From the NCBI GenBank assembly GCA_934636715.1, contig CAKUBE010000002.1, forward strand, positions 1-64,000: a stretch of DNA of 64,000 bases. Reading direction: 5' to 3'. The notes beneath the pieces were generated by a model that was not told the DNA's origin, did no database searches, and was given only the letters and a program-made list of their open reading frames with translations. Of the stretch, positions 43,968 to 52,209 are shown piece by piece. The position numbers and the translations under genes were made by a program. This DNA comes from an uncultured Arachnia sp. Its GTDB lineage: Bacteria; Actinomycetota; Actinomycetes; Propionibacteriales; Propionibacteriaceae. Each line of letters begins with the position of its first letter. The stretch's first letter is position 1.

Positions 43968-45800
43968 GTGTGTGGAATCGTTGGATACCTGGGAAATCGT
44001 AGCGGCCTCGACGTGGTTCTGAGCGGCCTGCGTCGTCTGGAATACCGAGGCTATGACTCGGCGGGGGTGGCCGTCCCTCACGACGGCGGCATCGAGTGGC
44101 GCAAGCGCGCGGGCAAGATCGTCAACCTCGAGTCCGAGATCGAGGCGCATCCTCTGCCGGGGAGCACCGTCGCGATCGGCCACACGCGCTGGGCGACCCA
44201 CGGCGCGCCGACCGACCGGAACTCGCACCCTCACATCGCCGAGCGCATCGCGATCGTGCACAACGGCATCATCGAGAACCACGACCAGCTCCGCGCGGGG
44301 CTGCCCGGCGTCGAGTACCGCTCGGAGACGGACTCCGAGGTCGCCGCGCACCTGCTGCGTCGCGAGGTCGAGGCCGGAGCCGACCTCACGACGGCCATGC
44401 GCACGGTCGTCGCGCAGCTGGAGGGCGCGTTCACGCTGGTCGCCGTCGACGCGCTCGACCCGGACCGCATCGTCGCGGCCCGCCGCAACTCGCCGCTCGT
44501 GGTGGGCGTGGGCGACGGCGAGTGGTTCCTCGCCTCCGACGTCGCCGCCTTCATCGCCTACACCCGCGACGCCGTCGAGCTGGGCCAGGACCAGATCGTC
44601 GAACTGACGCGCGACGGTGTGACCGTCACCACGTTCGACGGCGCGCCCGCGCAGACGAAGGCGTTCCACGTCGACTGGGACCTCGAGGCCGCCCAGAAGC
44701 AGGGCTTCGACTGGTTCATGCGCAAGGAGATCTTCGAGCAGCCGCGCGCCGTCGCCGACACGCTGCTCGGCCGCCTGAACGACCGCGGCGAGCTGATCCT
44801 CGACGAGGTCCGGATCAGCCCCGAGGAGCTGCGCCGCGTCAACAAGATCGTGATCGTCGCCTGCGGCACGGCCTTCTACGCCGGCCTGGTGGCGAAGTAC
44901 GCCATCGAGCACTGGACGCGCATCCCCTGCGAAGTGGAGCTCGCGTCGGAGTTCCGCTACCGCGACCCGATCATCGACCCGATGACGCTGGTGGTCACCA
45001 TCTCGCAGTCCGGCGAGACCGCCGACACGCTGATGGCCATCCGGCACGCGCGCGAGCAGCACGCCAAGGTGATCGCGATCTGCAACACCAACGGCGCGAC
45101 CATCCCGCGCGAGTCGGACGCGGTGATCTACACGCACGCGGGCCCGGAGATCGGCGTCGCGTCGACGAAGGGCTTCACCTCGCAGATCGTGGCCTGCTAC
45201 CTGCTGGGCCTGTACCTGGCCCAGGTGCGCGGCATGAAGTACGGCGACGAGATCGCCGCCGTCCTCGCCGAGCTGCAGCGCATGCCCGAGGCGATGCAGC
45301 ACCTGCTCGACAACCAGCAGCAGGTGCTGGACCTTGCCGAGGAGCTGTCGTCGGCCACGTCCTTCCTCTACCTGGGCCGCCACGTCGGTTACCCGATCGC
45401 GTTGGAGGGCGCGCTGAAGCTGAAGGAGATCGCGTACCTGCACGCCGAGGGCTTCGCCGCGGGCGAGCTGAAGCACGGCCCCATCGCGCTGGTGTCCGAA
45501 GGCCTGCCGATGTTCGTCGTCGTGCCGCCGCAGGGCCGCGATCAGCTGCGCGACAAGGTGGTGTCCAACATCGCCGAGGTGCGCGCCCGCGGTGCGAAGA
45601 CGATCGTGCTCGCGGAGGGCTCGGACCAGGATGCGCGCGCCGCCGCCGAGGTGTTCATCGAGCTGCCGAAGGTCTCGACGCTGCTGCAGCCGCTCGTCGC
45701 CATCGTTCCCCTGCAGCTGTTCGCCTGCGAGCTGGCGACCCTGCTGGGCCACGACGTCGACCAGCCGCGCAACCTCGCGAAGTCGGTCACCGTCGAGTAG
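43968..45800 (+). CDS. glmS: Glutamine-fructose-6-phosphate aminotransferase
   Basis: A 610-residue amidotransferase making glucosamine 6-phosphate for cell-wall sugars. The N-terminal Ntn glutaminase domain begins (f)MCGIVGYLG with the nucleophile Cys exposed after Met removal; the two SIS isomerase domains carry SQSGETADTL and the C-terminal DQPRNLAKSVTVE. GTG start. No glmS ribozyme-like leader is possible because the leader is essentially absent. Confidence 0.96.
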   Translation: MCGIVGYLGNRSGLDVVLSGLRRLEYRGYDSAGVAVPHDGGIEWRKRAGKIVNLESEIEAHPLPGSTVAIGHTRWATHGAPTDRNSHPHIAERIAIVHNGIIENHDQLRAGLPGVEYRSETDSEVAAHLLRREVEAGADLTTAMRTVVAQLEGAFTLVAVDALDPDRIVAARRNSPLVVGVGDGEWFLASDVAAFIAYTRDAVELGQDQIVELTRDGVTVTTFDGAPAQTKAFHVDWDLEAAQKQGFDWFMRKEIFEQPRAVADTLLGRLNDRGELILDEVRISPEELRRVNKIVIVACGTAFYAGLVAKYAIEHWTRIPCEVELASEFRYRDPIIDPMTLVVTISQSGETADTLMAIRHAREQHAKVIAICNTNGATIPRESDAVIYTHAGPEIGVASTKGFTSQIVACYLLGLYLAQVRGMKYGDEIAAVLAELQRMPEAMQHLLDNQQQVLDLAEELSSATSFLYLGRHVGYPIALEGALKLKEIAYLHAEGFAAGELKHGPIALVSEGLPMFVVVPPQGRDQLRDKVVSNIAEVRARGAKTIVLAEGSDQDARAAAEVFIELPKVSTLLQPLVAIVPLQLFACELATLLGHDVDQPRNLAKSVTVE

Positions 45801-45860
45801 TCGCCTCCGAGACCTAACCATTCGGCGGGCCCAGGGCGTTCTTGTCGGTGAGGAGGTCCC

Positions 45861-46223
45861 ATGGCGAGACCGGGGTTCGAGGCGTTCGTCGACGCACGCG
45901 GCGGCGAGCTGTGGCGCGCCGCCTGGCTGCTGACCGGCGATGCGCACAAGGCCGAGGATCTCGTGCAGACGGCGTTGATGAAGTCGTACCCGCACTACAC
46001 GGGCGACGACCGTGCGTTCGAGACCTACGTCCGCACCACGATCTACCGCAGCTACTGCTCGTGGTGGCGGAGGCGCTGGCGCGGCGAGGTGCCGTCTGAG
46101 GTGCTGGCCGACGGGCGGGTGTCACCGGCGTCGTCGGAGCTGTCGCTCGACGTGGCGCGGGCGTTGGCGGAGCTGCCGCGCACCCAGCGCGCTTCGGGGC
46201 ATCTAGCCGAGGAGGAGTCGTGA
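45861..46223 (+). CDS. SigE-family sigma factor lacking region 4
   Basis: A 120-residue protein with a perfect AGGAGG site 5 bases before its ATG. Region 2 is complete (FEAFVDARGGELWRAAWLLTGDAHKAEDLVQTALMKSYPHYTGDDRAFETYVRTTIYRSYCSWWRRRW), but the usual region 4 after ALAELPRTQRA is missing: the sequence jumps to SGHLAEEES, which looks like the normal C-terminal tail. An internal in-frame deletion of about 40 codons is the simplest reading. Without the -35-binding helix-turn-helix it should not recognise promoters normally. Confidence 0.75.
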   Translation: MARPGFEAFVDARGGELWRAAWLLTGDAHKAEDLVQTALMKSYPHYTGDDRAFETYVRTTIYRSYCSWWRRRWRGEVPSEVLADGRVSPASSELSLDVARALAELPRTQRASGHLAEEES

Positions 46224-47230
46224 ACGACGACCGGATACATCGCCTACTCGACGACGCGGCGCCTGCCGCGCCGTCGCCGACGGGTTGGGCAAACAGGGCC
46301 GCCCGTCGCTCGATCCGGCGACGCGCGGGGATCGGTGCCGCTGCGGTCGCCCTCGCCGTCGCGTTGCCCGTGGGGCTGCTGCTGAACCGGGATCGGCCGC
46401 AGGTCGCGACGCCGAGCCCCTCGCCGTCGACTCCCGCACCGTCGACTCCCGCACCGTCGGCACCGGCTCCGACCGCGCAGGAGGAACCCCCGCGGGAGGG
46501 CGAGATCGTCGGGGTCGTGGACATCTACCAGGAGCCCAACGAGGAGCTCCCTCACCTCTGTTTCGGGCTCATCACGGCCTCCATCCCGGGATACTGCTCC
46601 GGCCCGGCGCTCGTCGGGTTCCATTGGGATGACGTACCTCACGGCGTGATTCACGGGCAGCGCTCGACAACCGGAACCTACGAGGTGGTCGGCCTTCTCG
46701 ACTACACCGAGGGCGCGAACGGGACGTTCACCCTCACTCGGCCCATCCGCCAGAAGGACCGTGTCCATCCCGAGGACCCGCCCTTGGTGTTCCCGACGCT
46801 CTGCGATGACCCGCTCCGCGACGCCGACCCGGCCAGGGCCGACCACGAGGCAGAGCAGGCACTCCACAAGGCGGTGGGGAAGCTCGCGCTCGTCGACCTC
46901 TGGAGCAACGGCGGCGACGGGTTCAACATCCTCGTCCGGGGCGACGCGGAGGAGACGTTCACCGAGCTGCGTGAGGCCTGGGGCGGGTGGCTCTGCGTCG
47001 GCTCGTCGGACCTTCCGACCGAGAAGGAGCGGAGCCAGGCGCTCGACCGCGTCATGGATGTCCTTCCCCAGGGAGCCTTCACCATGGCCTCACCCGGCAA
47101 CATTCTCGACTTCGCGCTCCAGCTCGACCTCGTCTACGCCGACAACGACCTGGTCGCCGCGATCCGCGAGGCGGCGGGCGAGGGTATCGACGTCAAGATC
47201 AGCCAGGTCTTCGAGCCCTACACCGGGTGA
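46220..47230 (+). CDS. Single-pass membrane protein, probable anti-sigma partner
   Basis: A 336-residue protein whose GTG start overlaps the stop of the truncated sigma factor gene. A short cytoplasmic N terminus (DDRIHRLLDDAAPAAPSPTGWANRAARRSIRRRA) precedes one membrane helix (residues about 40-56), a Pro/Ser/Thr-rich linker with repeated TPAPS units and a secreted domain with four cysteines. This is the usual layout of the partner encoded after SigE-family sigma genes. No zinc motif is present. Confidence 0.65.
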   Translation: MNDDRIHRLLDDAAPAAPSPTGWANRAARRSIRRRAGIGAAAVALAVALPVGLLLNRDRPQVATPSPSPSTPAPSTPAPSAPAPTAQEEPPREGEIVGVVDIYQEPNEELPHLCFGLITASIPGYCSGPALVGFHWDDVPHGVIHGQRSTTGTYEVVGLLDYTEGANGTFTLTRPIRQKDRVHPEDPPLVFPTLCDDPLRDADPARADHEAEQALHKAVGKLALVDLWSNGGDGFNILVRGDAEETFTELREAWGGWLCVGSSDLPTEKERSQALDRVMDVLPQGAFTMASPGNILDFALQLDLVYADNDLVAAIREAAGEGIDVKISQVFEPYTG

Positions 47231-47268
47231 GCCGTGCTTCGCGGCCGGTTGGTCTGGTCAGGGGCGTG

Positions 47269-47334
47269 CATAGACCTGCGTGGGTTCGCTTGGCTGTGCA
47301 TATACACAGCCAAGCGAACCTATGCAGGTGTATG
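47269..47334. repeat. Large inverted repeat upstream of acpS
   Basis: A perfect 16-bp core stem GGTTCGCTTGGCTGTG (47283-47298) with its complement at 47305-47320 and a 6-base loop, extended by imperfect outer arms CATAGACCTGC / GCAGGTGTATG. Its base composition is lower in GC than the surroundings. It could be a strong terminator for the upstream operon, or a palindromic mobile or interspersed element. Confidence 0.8.
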
Positions 47335-47342
47335 TCCGGCAC

Positions 47343-47348
47343 TAGGGT
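47343..47348 (+). promoter_or_regulatory. -10 element of acpS (leaderless)
   Basis: TAGGGT ends 6 bases before the ATG at 47355 and starts 9 bases after the large inverted repeat. Confidence 0.5.
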
Positions 47349-47354
47349 GAGCCC

Positions 47355-47705
47355 ATGATCATCGGCATCGGCACCGACCTCGTCGTCATCGAGCGCTTCC
47401 AAGCCATGCTGGACCGACGACCCGGGCTCGCGGAGCGGCTGCTGACGCCCGCGGAACGGGAGCTCAGCATCGAGTCCCAGGCCGCGCGGTTCTCGGCGAA
47501 GGAGGCGCTGGCCAAGGCGCTGGGGTCGCCAGGCGGGATGCGCTGGCTCGACTGCGAGGTGGTCAAGAACGCCGACGGCGCCCCGCGATTCCAGGCGGAG
47601 GGCTCGGTGGCGGCGCGGATCGCCGCGCTGGGGATCGGCACGGTCCACCTGACCATCAGCCACGACGGCGGGTTCGCCACCGCGATGGTGGTGTGCGAGG
47701 CATGA
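47355..47705 (+). CDS. acpS: Holo-[acyl-carrier-protein] synthase
   Basis: A 116-residue 4'-phosphopantetheinyl transferase that activates the acyl carrier protein using coenzyme A. Both signatures are present: GIGTDLVVIERF with its metal Asp and FSAKEALAKALG with Glu/Lys. Length is typical. Its stop overlaps the nnr start (ATGA), an arrangement common in actinobacteria. Confidence 0.94.
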   Translation: MIIGIGTDLVVIERFQAMLDRRPGLAERLLTPAERELSIESQAARFSAKEALAKALGSPGGMRWLDCEVVKNADGAPRFQAEGSVAARIAALGIGTVHLTISHDGGFATAMVVCEA

Positions 47706-49090
47706 GGTCCGTCGTCACCGCCGAGGAGATGCGGGCCGCGGAGGAGAGGGTCTTCGCCGCTCACCCCGGAACGAACCTGATGGGGCGCGCCGCGGCCGCC
47801 GTCGCGCGGGTCGCCGAGGAGATGGCGCCGACGGGGCAGCTGCTGGTCGTCGCGGGCGGTGGGAACAACGGCGGCGACGGGCTGTTCGCCGCCGCGCGGC
47901 TCGCCCAGCATCGCGTGGTCCTCGTCTGGTGCGCCTTCGGCGGCGCACACGGCGCCGGGCTCGCGGCCGCGCGGGCGGCCGGCTGCCAGGAGGTCGACGC
48001 GCTGGGTGCCTTGGAGGCCCTCACCGACTGCGCGCTCGTGATCGACGCCGTGGCGGGCCTCGGCTCGCGCGCGGGGCTGTCGCGCACCGTCGAGACGTTC
48101 GCCGACGCCTGCGCCGACGCCGAGGTCCCCGTGCTCGCCGTCGACCTGCCGAGCGGCCTCGCCGCCGACTCCTGCGCCGCTCACCCCAGCTTCCGCGCCG
48201 CGGCCACGGTGACGTTCGCCGCCCCGAAGCCCTGTCACGTGCAGCAGCCGGCGGCCGCGCGCTGCGGGCGGGTGCACGTCGTCGATATCGGCGTCGCGAT
48301 CCCGGAGACGACGGTGCGGCAGGCCGAGGAGGCCGATGTCGCGCGGTGGTGGCCCGTCCCCGGCGCGGAGTCGGACAAGTATTCGCGCGGGGTCGTGGCG
48401 ATGGATGTCGGCTCCCAGGCCTACCAGGGCGCGGCGATCCTCGGCGTCACCGGCGCGCTGCACGCGGGCGCCGGCATGGTCCGCTACACCGGCCGCGTCG
48501 CGGGCGGGCTCATCCTCACGCGCCATCCCAGCGTGGTGCTGGGGGAGGGGCGCGCGCAGGCCGCCGTGCTCGGCTCCGGATGGGGCGACGACGACCAGGC
48601 CGCCGGGCGCGTCGCCCACGCGCGCCAGGTCGGGCTGCCCGCCGTGATCGACGCCGACGCCCTCTACGCGCTGCCGAACGGGCGCCTCGACGGGTGGCTG
48701 CTGACCCCGCACGCCGGCGAGCTGTCGCGGCTGCTCGGCTGTTCGCGCGCCCACGTGGACGCCGCGCCGATCTCCTGCGCCCGCGAGGCGGCGAGGGCGA
48801 CCGGGGCGACGGTGCTCCTCAAGGGCGCGACGCAGTACGTGGCCGAACCGACGGGGCGGGTGACGATCGCCGTCGCCGGACCCCACTGGACGGCGCAGGC
48901 CGGGTCTGGCGACGTGCTCGCCGGTATCTGCGGCGCGCTGCTCGCCGCGGGACTTCCCGCCTGGCAGGCGGGGGTCGCCGGGGCGAGCATCCAGGCGATG
49001 ACGGCGGCCCGGAATCCCGGCCCGTACCCGCCGGAGCGGCTCGCCGCGCTGCTCCCGGAGACCGTCGCCGCCCTCGTCGCGCAGCGGTAA
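47702..49090 (+). CDS. nnr: Bifunctional NAD(P)H-hydrate epimerase/dehydratase
   Basis: A 462-residue fusion that repairs hydrated NAD(P)H. The N-terminal YjeF epimerase domain has VVAGGGNNGGDGLFAAARL, and the C-terminal ADP-dependent dehydratase domain (from about residue 210) has DADALYAL, LLTPHAGELSRLLG, LLKGATQYV and the AGSGDVLAGICGALLA motif. ATG 47702 overlaps the acpS stop. It ends 3 bases before the convergent DyP gene. Confidence 0.93.
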   Translation: MRSVVTAEEMRAAEERVFAAHPGTNLMGRAAAAVARVAEEMAPTGQLLVVAGGGNNGGDGLFAAARLAQHRVVLVWCAFGGAHGAGLAAARAAGCQEVDALGALEALTDCALVIDAVAGLGSRAGLSRTVETFADACADAEVPVLAVDLPSGLAADSCAAHPSFRAAATVTFAAPKPCHVQQPAAARCGRVHVVDIGVAIPETTVRQAEEADVARWWPVPGAESDKYSRGVVAMDVGSQAYQGAAILGVTGALHAGAGMVRYTGRVAGGLILTRHPSVVLGEGRAQAAVLGSGWGDDDQAAGRVAHARQVGLPAVIDADALYALPNGRLDGWLLTPHAGELSRLLGCSRAHVDAAPISCAREAARATGATVLLKGATQYVAEPTGRVTIAVAGPHWTAQAGSGDVLAGICGALLAAGLPAWQAGVAGASIQAMTAARNPGPYPPERLAALLPETVAALVAQR

Positions 49091-49093
49091 CGC

Positions 49094-50284
49094 TCAGCCG
49101 AAGAGCGTCTCGCCGATCCAGCCGCCTCGCGCGTAGCCGGGCGGGATCGCGAACACCGCGGAGCCGATCGCGGTCGTCCACTCGTTGAGCGCGTCCGCGT
49201 CGTCGAGAGCCCGCTGGACGGGGATGAACTGGTCGGCGATGCTGGCCTGGAACGCGCAGAAGATGAGACCGGCCGTCGCGTGCGGCGCGCCGCCCTTCCA
49301 CTCCTCGTGCGTGTAGTTCACCGCCCTGCGCAGCATCCGGCGCCCGTTGTTGGCGTCGGGGTGGGACCGGCGTGCGTGGGCGTCGAGCGCGATGACGGGC
49401 ACGCCGTCGGCGGTGGCGTCGAGGTCGAGGTCGTCGGCCTCGGTCTCCCCGGTGAGAGGGGCGCCGACGGTGAGGTCGCGCCCTACCGCGGCCTCCTGCC
49501 GGTCGCGTGTGACCTCGTCCCAGGTGTCCAGGTTCATCTCGATCCGGCGCACGACGAGCTGCGTGCCGCCGACCAGCCAGTCGTCGGTTGACCACAGCGC
49601 GGCCTCGAGCTGGTCGCCGTCGGGGTTGCCGGAGCCGTCGACCTGCCCGAACAGGTTGCGGCCCGTCACCGCCTTGCCCTCGCCGTCGAAGCCGCGCCAC
49701 GATCCGCCCTGGGTCCAGCGACGGCGGGCGAACGGGGCGGCGTCGGCGACGAGTCGGCGCACGGCGTAGTCGACGCTGGTGCCGTCGTCGGCTGAGACCC
49801 ACAGCAGGAGGTCGCCGCCGTTCCAGCGCTCGTCGAGCTTGTCGTGGTCCATGGGCGGGATGTCCTGGAACCCCGCGGGCCGTCGGGGTTCGAGCCCGGG
49901 AAGCGCGAAGACCCCCGGTCCGTAGCCGACGAGCACGGAAAGGGAGACCGCCTCCTGGGCTAGGTCAGGGAGGGTGTCGCCCGCCGTCGGGCGCCCCTCC
50001 ATCAGCGCCTCGATCAGCCCGGTCCAAGACCGCATCAGCCGGCCGAGGGCCGCGGCGTCGGTCGTGGGGAGGAGGTCGAGCGTCACCAGCTGGTTCGCCG
50101 CCGCCGTCGGCGTGAGGATGCCCGGCTGGTGCGCGCCGTGTGCGGAGTAGCGCTGGTTCAGCACCTGGTGCCGGTCCGCGTCGGGAGCGGGCTTGACGGC
50201 CCACCCGCCGGCGAACCCCGCCGCCGCACCCACACCGGTTGCGCCGGCATAGCCGAACAGGCCGCGGCGCGAAAGGGGAGACAT
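49094..50284 (-). CDS. DyP-type heme peroxidase, Tat-exported
   Basis: A 396-residue dye-decolourising peroxidase of the EfeB/class A type. It has a twin-arginine signal (SRRGLFGYAGATGVGAAAGF), the catalytic GxxDG motif as GQVDG (residues 213-217) and the heme-ligand region DAHARRSHPDANNGRRMLRR. It is exported folded with heme, fitting the tatB gene in the window. No efeU/efeO iron-uptake genes are adjacent. The usual F in GFxDG is Q here, a mild variation. Confidence 0.9.
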   Translation of the reverse strand: MSPLSRRGLFGYAGATGVGAAAGFAGGWAVKPAPDADRHQVLNQRYSAHGAHQPGILTPTAAANQLVTLDLLPTTDAAALGRLMRSWTGLIEALMEGRPTAGDTLPDLAQEAVSLSVLVGYGPGVFALPGLEPRRPAGFQDIPPMDHDKLDERWNGGDLLLWVSADDGTSVDYAVRRLVADAAPFARRRWTQGGSWRGFDGEGKAVTGRNLFGQVDGSGNPDGDQLEAALWSTDDWLVGGTQLVVRRIEMNLDTWDEVTRDRQEAAVGRDLTVGAPLTGETEADDLDLDATADGVPVIALDAHARRSHPDANNGRRMLRRAVNYTHEEWKGGAPHATAGLIFCAFQASIADQFIPVQRALDDADALNEWTTAIGSAVFAIPPGYARGGWIGETLFG

Positions 50285-50291
50285 GCCCCGC

Positions 50292-50297
50292 AGTTTA
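50292..50297 (-). promoter_or_regulatory. -10 element of DyP gene (leaderless)
   Basis: On the minus strand TAAACT ends 7 bases before the ATG at 50284. Confidence 0.5.
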
Positions 50298-50373
50298 GTG
50301 CGGACTCGGGAGAGGGGCTCCGGCGGCTTTCTCGTTGTGACAGCAGTTGTCCGTCAGCGAGACGCCGCGCTGG

Positions 50374-50379
50374 TAGGGT
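50374..50379 (+). promoter_or_regulatory. -10 element of copper-chaperone gene (leaderless)
   Basis: TAGGGT ends 7 bases before the GTG at 50387. Confidence 0.45.
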
Positions 50380-50386
50380 CTGGGGC

Positions 50387-50875
50387 GTGAGGCGTTGCGT
50401 TGTGGTGGCTGTTGTCGGGATTCTCGGGCTGAGCGGCTGCGGGGGAGGCCCCGCGGCGGCGACGCCGGGCGTGCTCGCCGCCGACCCGTGGGTGCGCACG
50501 ACCGACGGCGCGGAGCGGCCCGACATGACCGCCGTGTTCGTGAACCTGACGAACCCCACGAAGACCGACCGCGTCCTGAAGTCCGCGGACTGCGGCGACG
50601 TCGCGGCCTCGACGGAGCTCCACGTGATGGAGAAGATCGACGGCGAGATGGTGATGAAGGCGGCTGAGGGCGGGATCACCGTCCCGGCCGGGAAGCACGA
50701 GCACCTCGCCCCGGGCGGCCCGCACATCATGCTGATGGGCCTGACGAGAGAACTCCCCGCCGGGTCCGAGGAACTGGCCTGCACCCTGACGTTCGACGAC
50801 GGCCAGACCATCGACATCCTCGCCCCCGTGAAGGAGTTCACCGAGGAGCAGGACACCTACCACACCCACGAGTAG
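50387..50875 (+). CDS. PCu(A)C-type periplasmic copper chaperone lipoprotein
   Basis: A 162-residue lipoprotein (signal VRRCVVVAVVGILG with lipobox LSGC) carrying the PCu(A)C fold. The copper ligands appear in order as ELHVMEKIDGEMVMK (H and M) and KHEHLAPGGPHIMLMGL (H and M). It delivers Cu(I) to outside-facing cuproenzymes such as cytochrome oxidase. It is divergent from the DyP gene; the C terminus TYHTHE may add metal ligands. Confidence 0.88.
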   Translation: MRRCVVVAVVGILGLSGCGGGPAAATPGVLAADPWVRTTDGAERPDMTAVFVNLTNPTKTDRVLKSADCGDVAASTELHVMEKIDGEMVMKAAEGGITVPAGKHEHLAPGGPHIMLMGLTRELPAGSEELACTLTFDDGQTIDILAPVKEFTEEQDTYHTHE

Positions 50876-50886
50876 CGCCCGATGGG

Positions 50887-52023
50887 TCAGGCGACGAGCA
50901 TCCCGCCGCGGACGGACATGCCGATCGCCTTCTGGTAGTGCCCGAGGAGCTCGTCGCAGATCCGGCCCCAGGTGCGGCCCTCGACCGAGGCGCGCGCGGC
51001 CTCGCCGAACGCGTGGCGCTTGGCGTCGTCGCCGACGAGGTCCTGGGTATGCGCCCGCAGCGCCGTGAGGTCGCCCGGGCGGTAGAGCCAGCCGGTGCGG
51101 GAGGGGTCGACGAGATCGATGGGGCCGCCGCGGCGGGGCGCGATCACCGGCAGCCCTGAGGCCTTCGCCTCCTGGATGGCCTGGCAGAACGTCTCCAGCT
51201 CGCCGGGGTGGACGAACAGGTCGAGGGAGGCGAGCGCGACGGGTAGCTCCTCGCCCGTCAGCTGGCCGAGGAACACCGCGCGCGGGAGCAGGGTCTGCAG
51301 CTGCGCGCGCTGCGGGCCGTCGCCGATGACCACGAGGCGGGTGCCCGGCAGGTCGGCGATGGCGGCGAGGTCCTCGACGCGCTTCTCGGAGGCCAGCCGG
51401 CCCATGTAGCCGATGAGGCGCTCGCCGTTCGGGGCGAGGCGTTCGCGGAGCGCCGCGCTGCGGTGGCCAGGGTGAAAGCGGACGGAGTCGACGCCGCGGC
51501 CCCACACGCCGACGCGGGGGACGCCCTGGCCGATCAGCTGGTCGCGCGCGTAGGTCGACGGCGCGAAGTTCAGCGACGCGAGCGAGTGCACGCGGCGGAC
51601 ACGGTGCCAGAGCAGGGGCTCGAGGTGCGGGAAGCCGTACCGGGTCGCGTAGGTGGGCACCTCGGTCTGGTAGATCCCCACCATCGGGATGCCCAGCCGG
51701 GCGGCGACCGAGGCGGCCTTGTAGCCGACGAGGAACGGCGCGGCGAGGTGTACGACGTCGGGCTGGAAGCCGGTGAGCAGGCGCGAGACGCTGAGGGTCG
51801 ACGTCGTGACGACGCGGACGACGTCGTAGCCGGGCAGGCCGATGGAGGTGACGGTCTCGATGGGGAAGCCGCAGTACTGGCTGGGCGTGCGTCCTCCGTC
51901 CTGCGGGGCGATCACCATGGCCTCGTGGCCGGTCGCCTTCAGGTGCTCCAACACGCGGAGCACCGAGTTGGTGACCCCGTTGACCTGCGGAAGGAAACTC
52001 TCCGCAACGATGGCAACACGCAC
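50887..52023 (-). CDS. GT4 glycosyltransferase, mannosyltransferase-like
   Basis: A 378-residue GT-B glycosyltransferase of family 4. N-terminal motif [28 protein letters not shown] and the E-x7-E motif [22 protein letters not shown] are clear. The closest recognisable type is the GDP-mannose-dependent mannosyltransferase MgtA/PimB-like group used for mannosylated lipids or glycolipids in actinobacteria. The start is GTG 52023, 7 bases after TAGACT. Acceptor unknown. Confidence 0.82.
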   Translation of the reverse strand: MRVAIVAESFLPQVNGVTNSVLRVLEHLKATGHEAMVIAPQDGGRTPSQYCGFPIETVTSIGLPGYDVVRVVTTSTLSVSRLLTGFQPDVVHLAAPFLVGYKAASVAARLGIPMVGIYQTEVPTYATRYGFPHLEPLLWHRVRRVHSLASLNFAPSTYARDQLIGQGVPRVGVWGRGVDSVRFHPGHRSAALRERLAPNGERLIGYMGRLASEKRVEDLAAIADLPGTRLVVIGDGPQRAQLQTLLPRAVFLGQLTGEELPVALASLDLFVHPGELETFCQAIQEAKASGLPVIAPRRGGPIDLVDPSRTGWLYRPGDLTALRAHTQDLVGDDAKRHAFGEAARASVEGRTWGRICDELLGHYQKAIGMSVRGGMLVA

Positions 52024-52030
52024 GGCACGG

Positions 52031-52036
52031 AGTCTA
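52031..52036 (-). promoter_or_regulatory. -10 element of glycosyltransferase gene (leaderless)
   Basis: On the minus strand TAGACT ends 7 bases before the GTG at 52023. Confidence 0.45.
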
Positions 52037-52209
52037 CTCGCGTTCTTGCGTGCTCCAACTCGTCGCCTGGCGAACCCCGATGGTACGGCGGATGAACGTT
52101 TCGGTGATTCGGCTCATGGCGCGTACACTTGACAGGCCCGGACGAGGCGTAACCGCCCGCGTGACACACATGAGCGGGCACCATCAGCCCCTCACCGAGA
52201 GCTCCCTTC

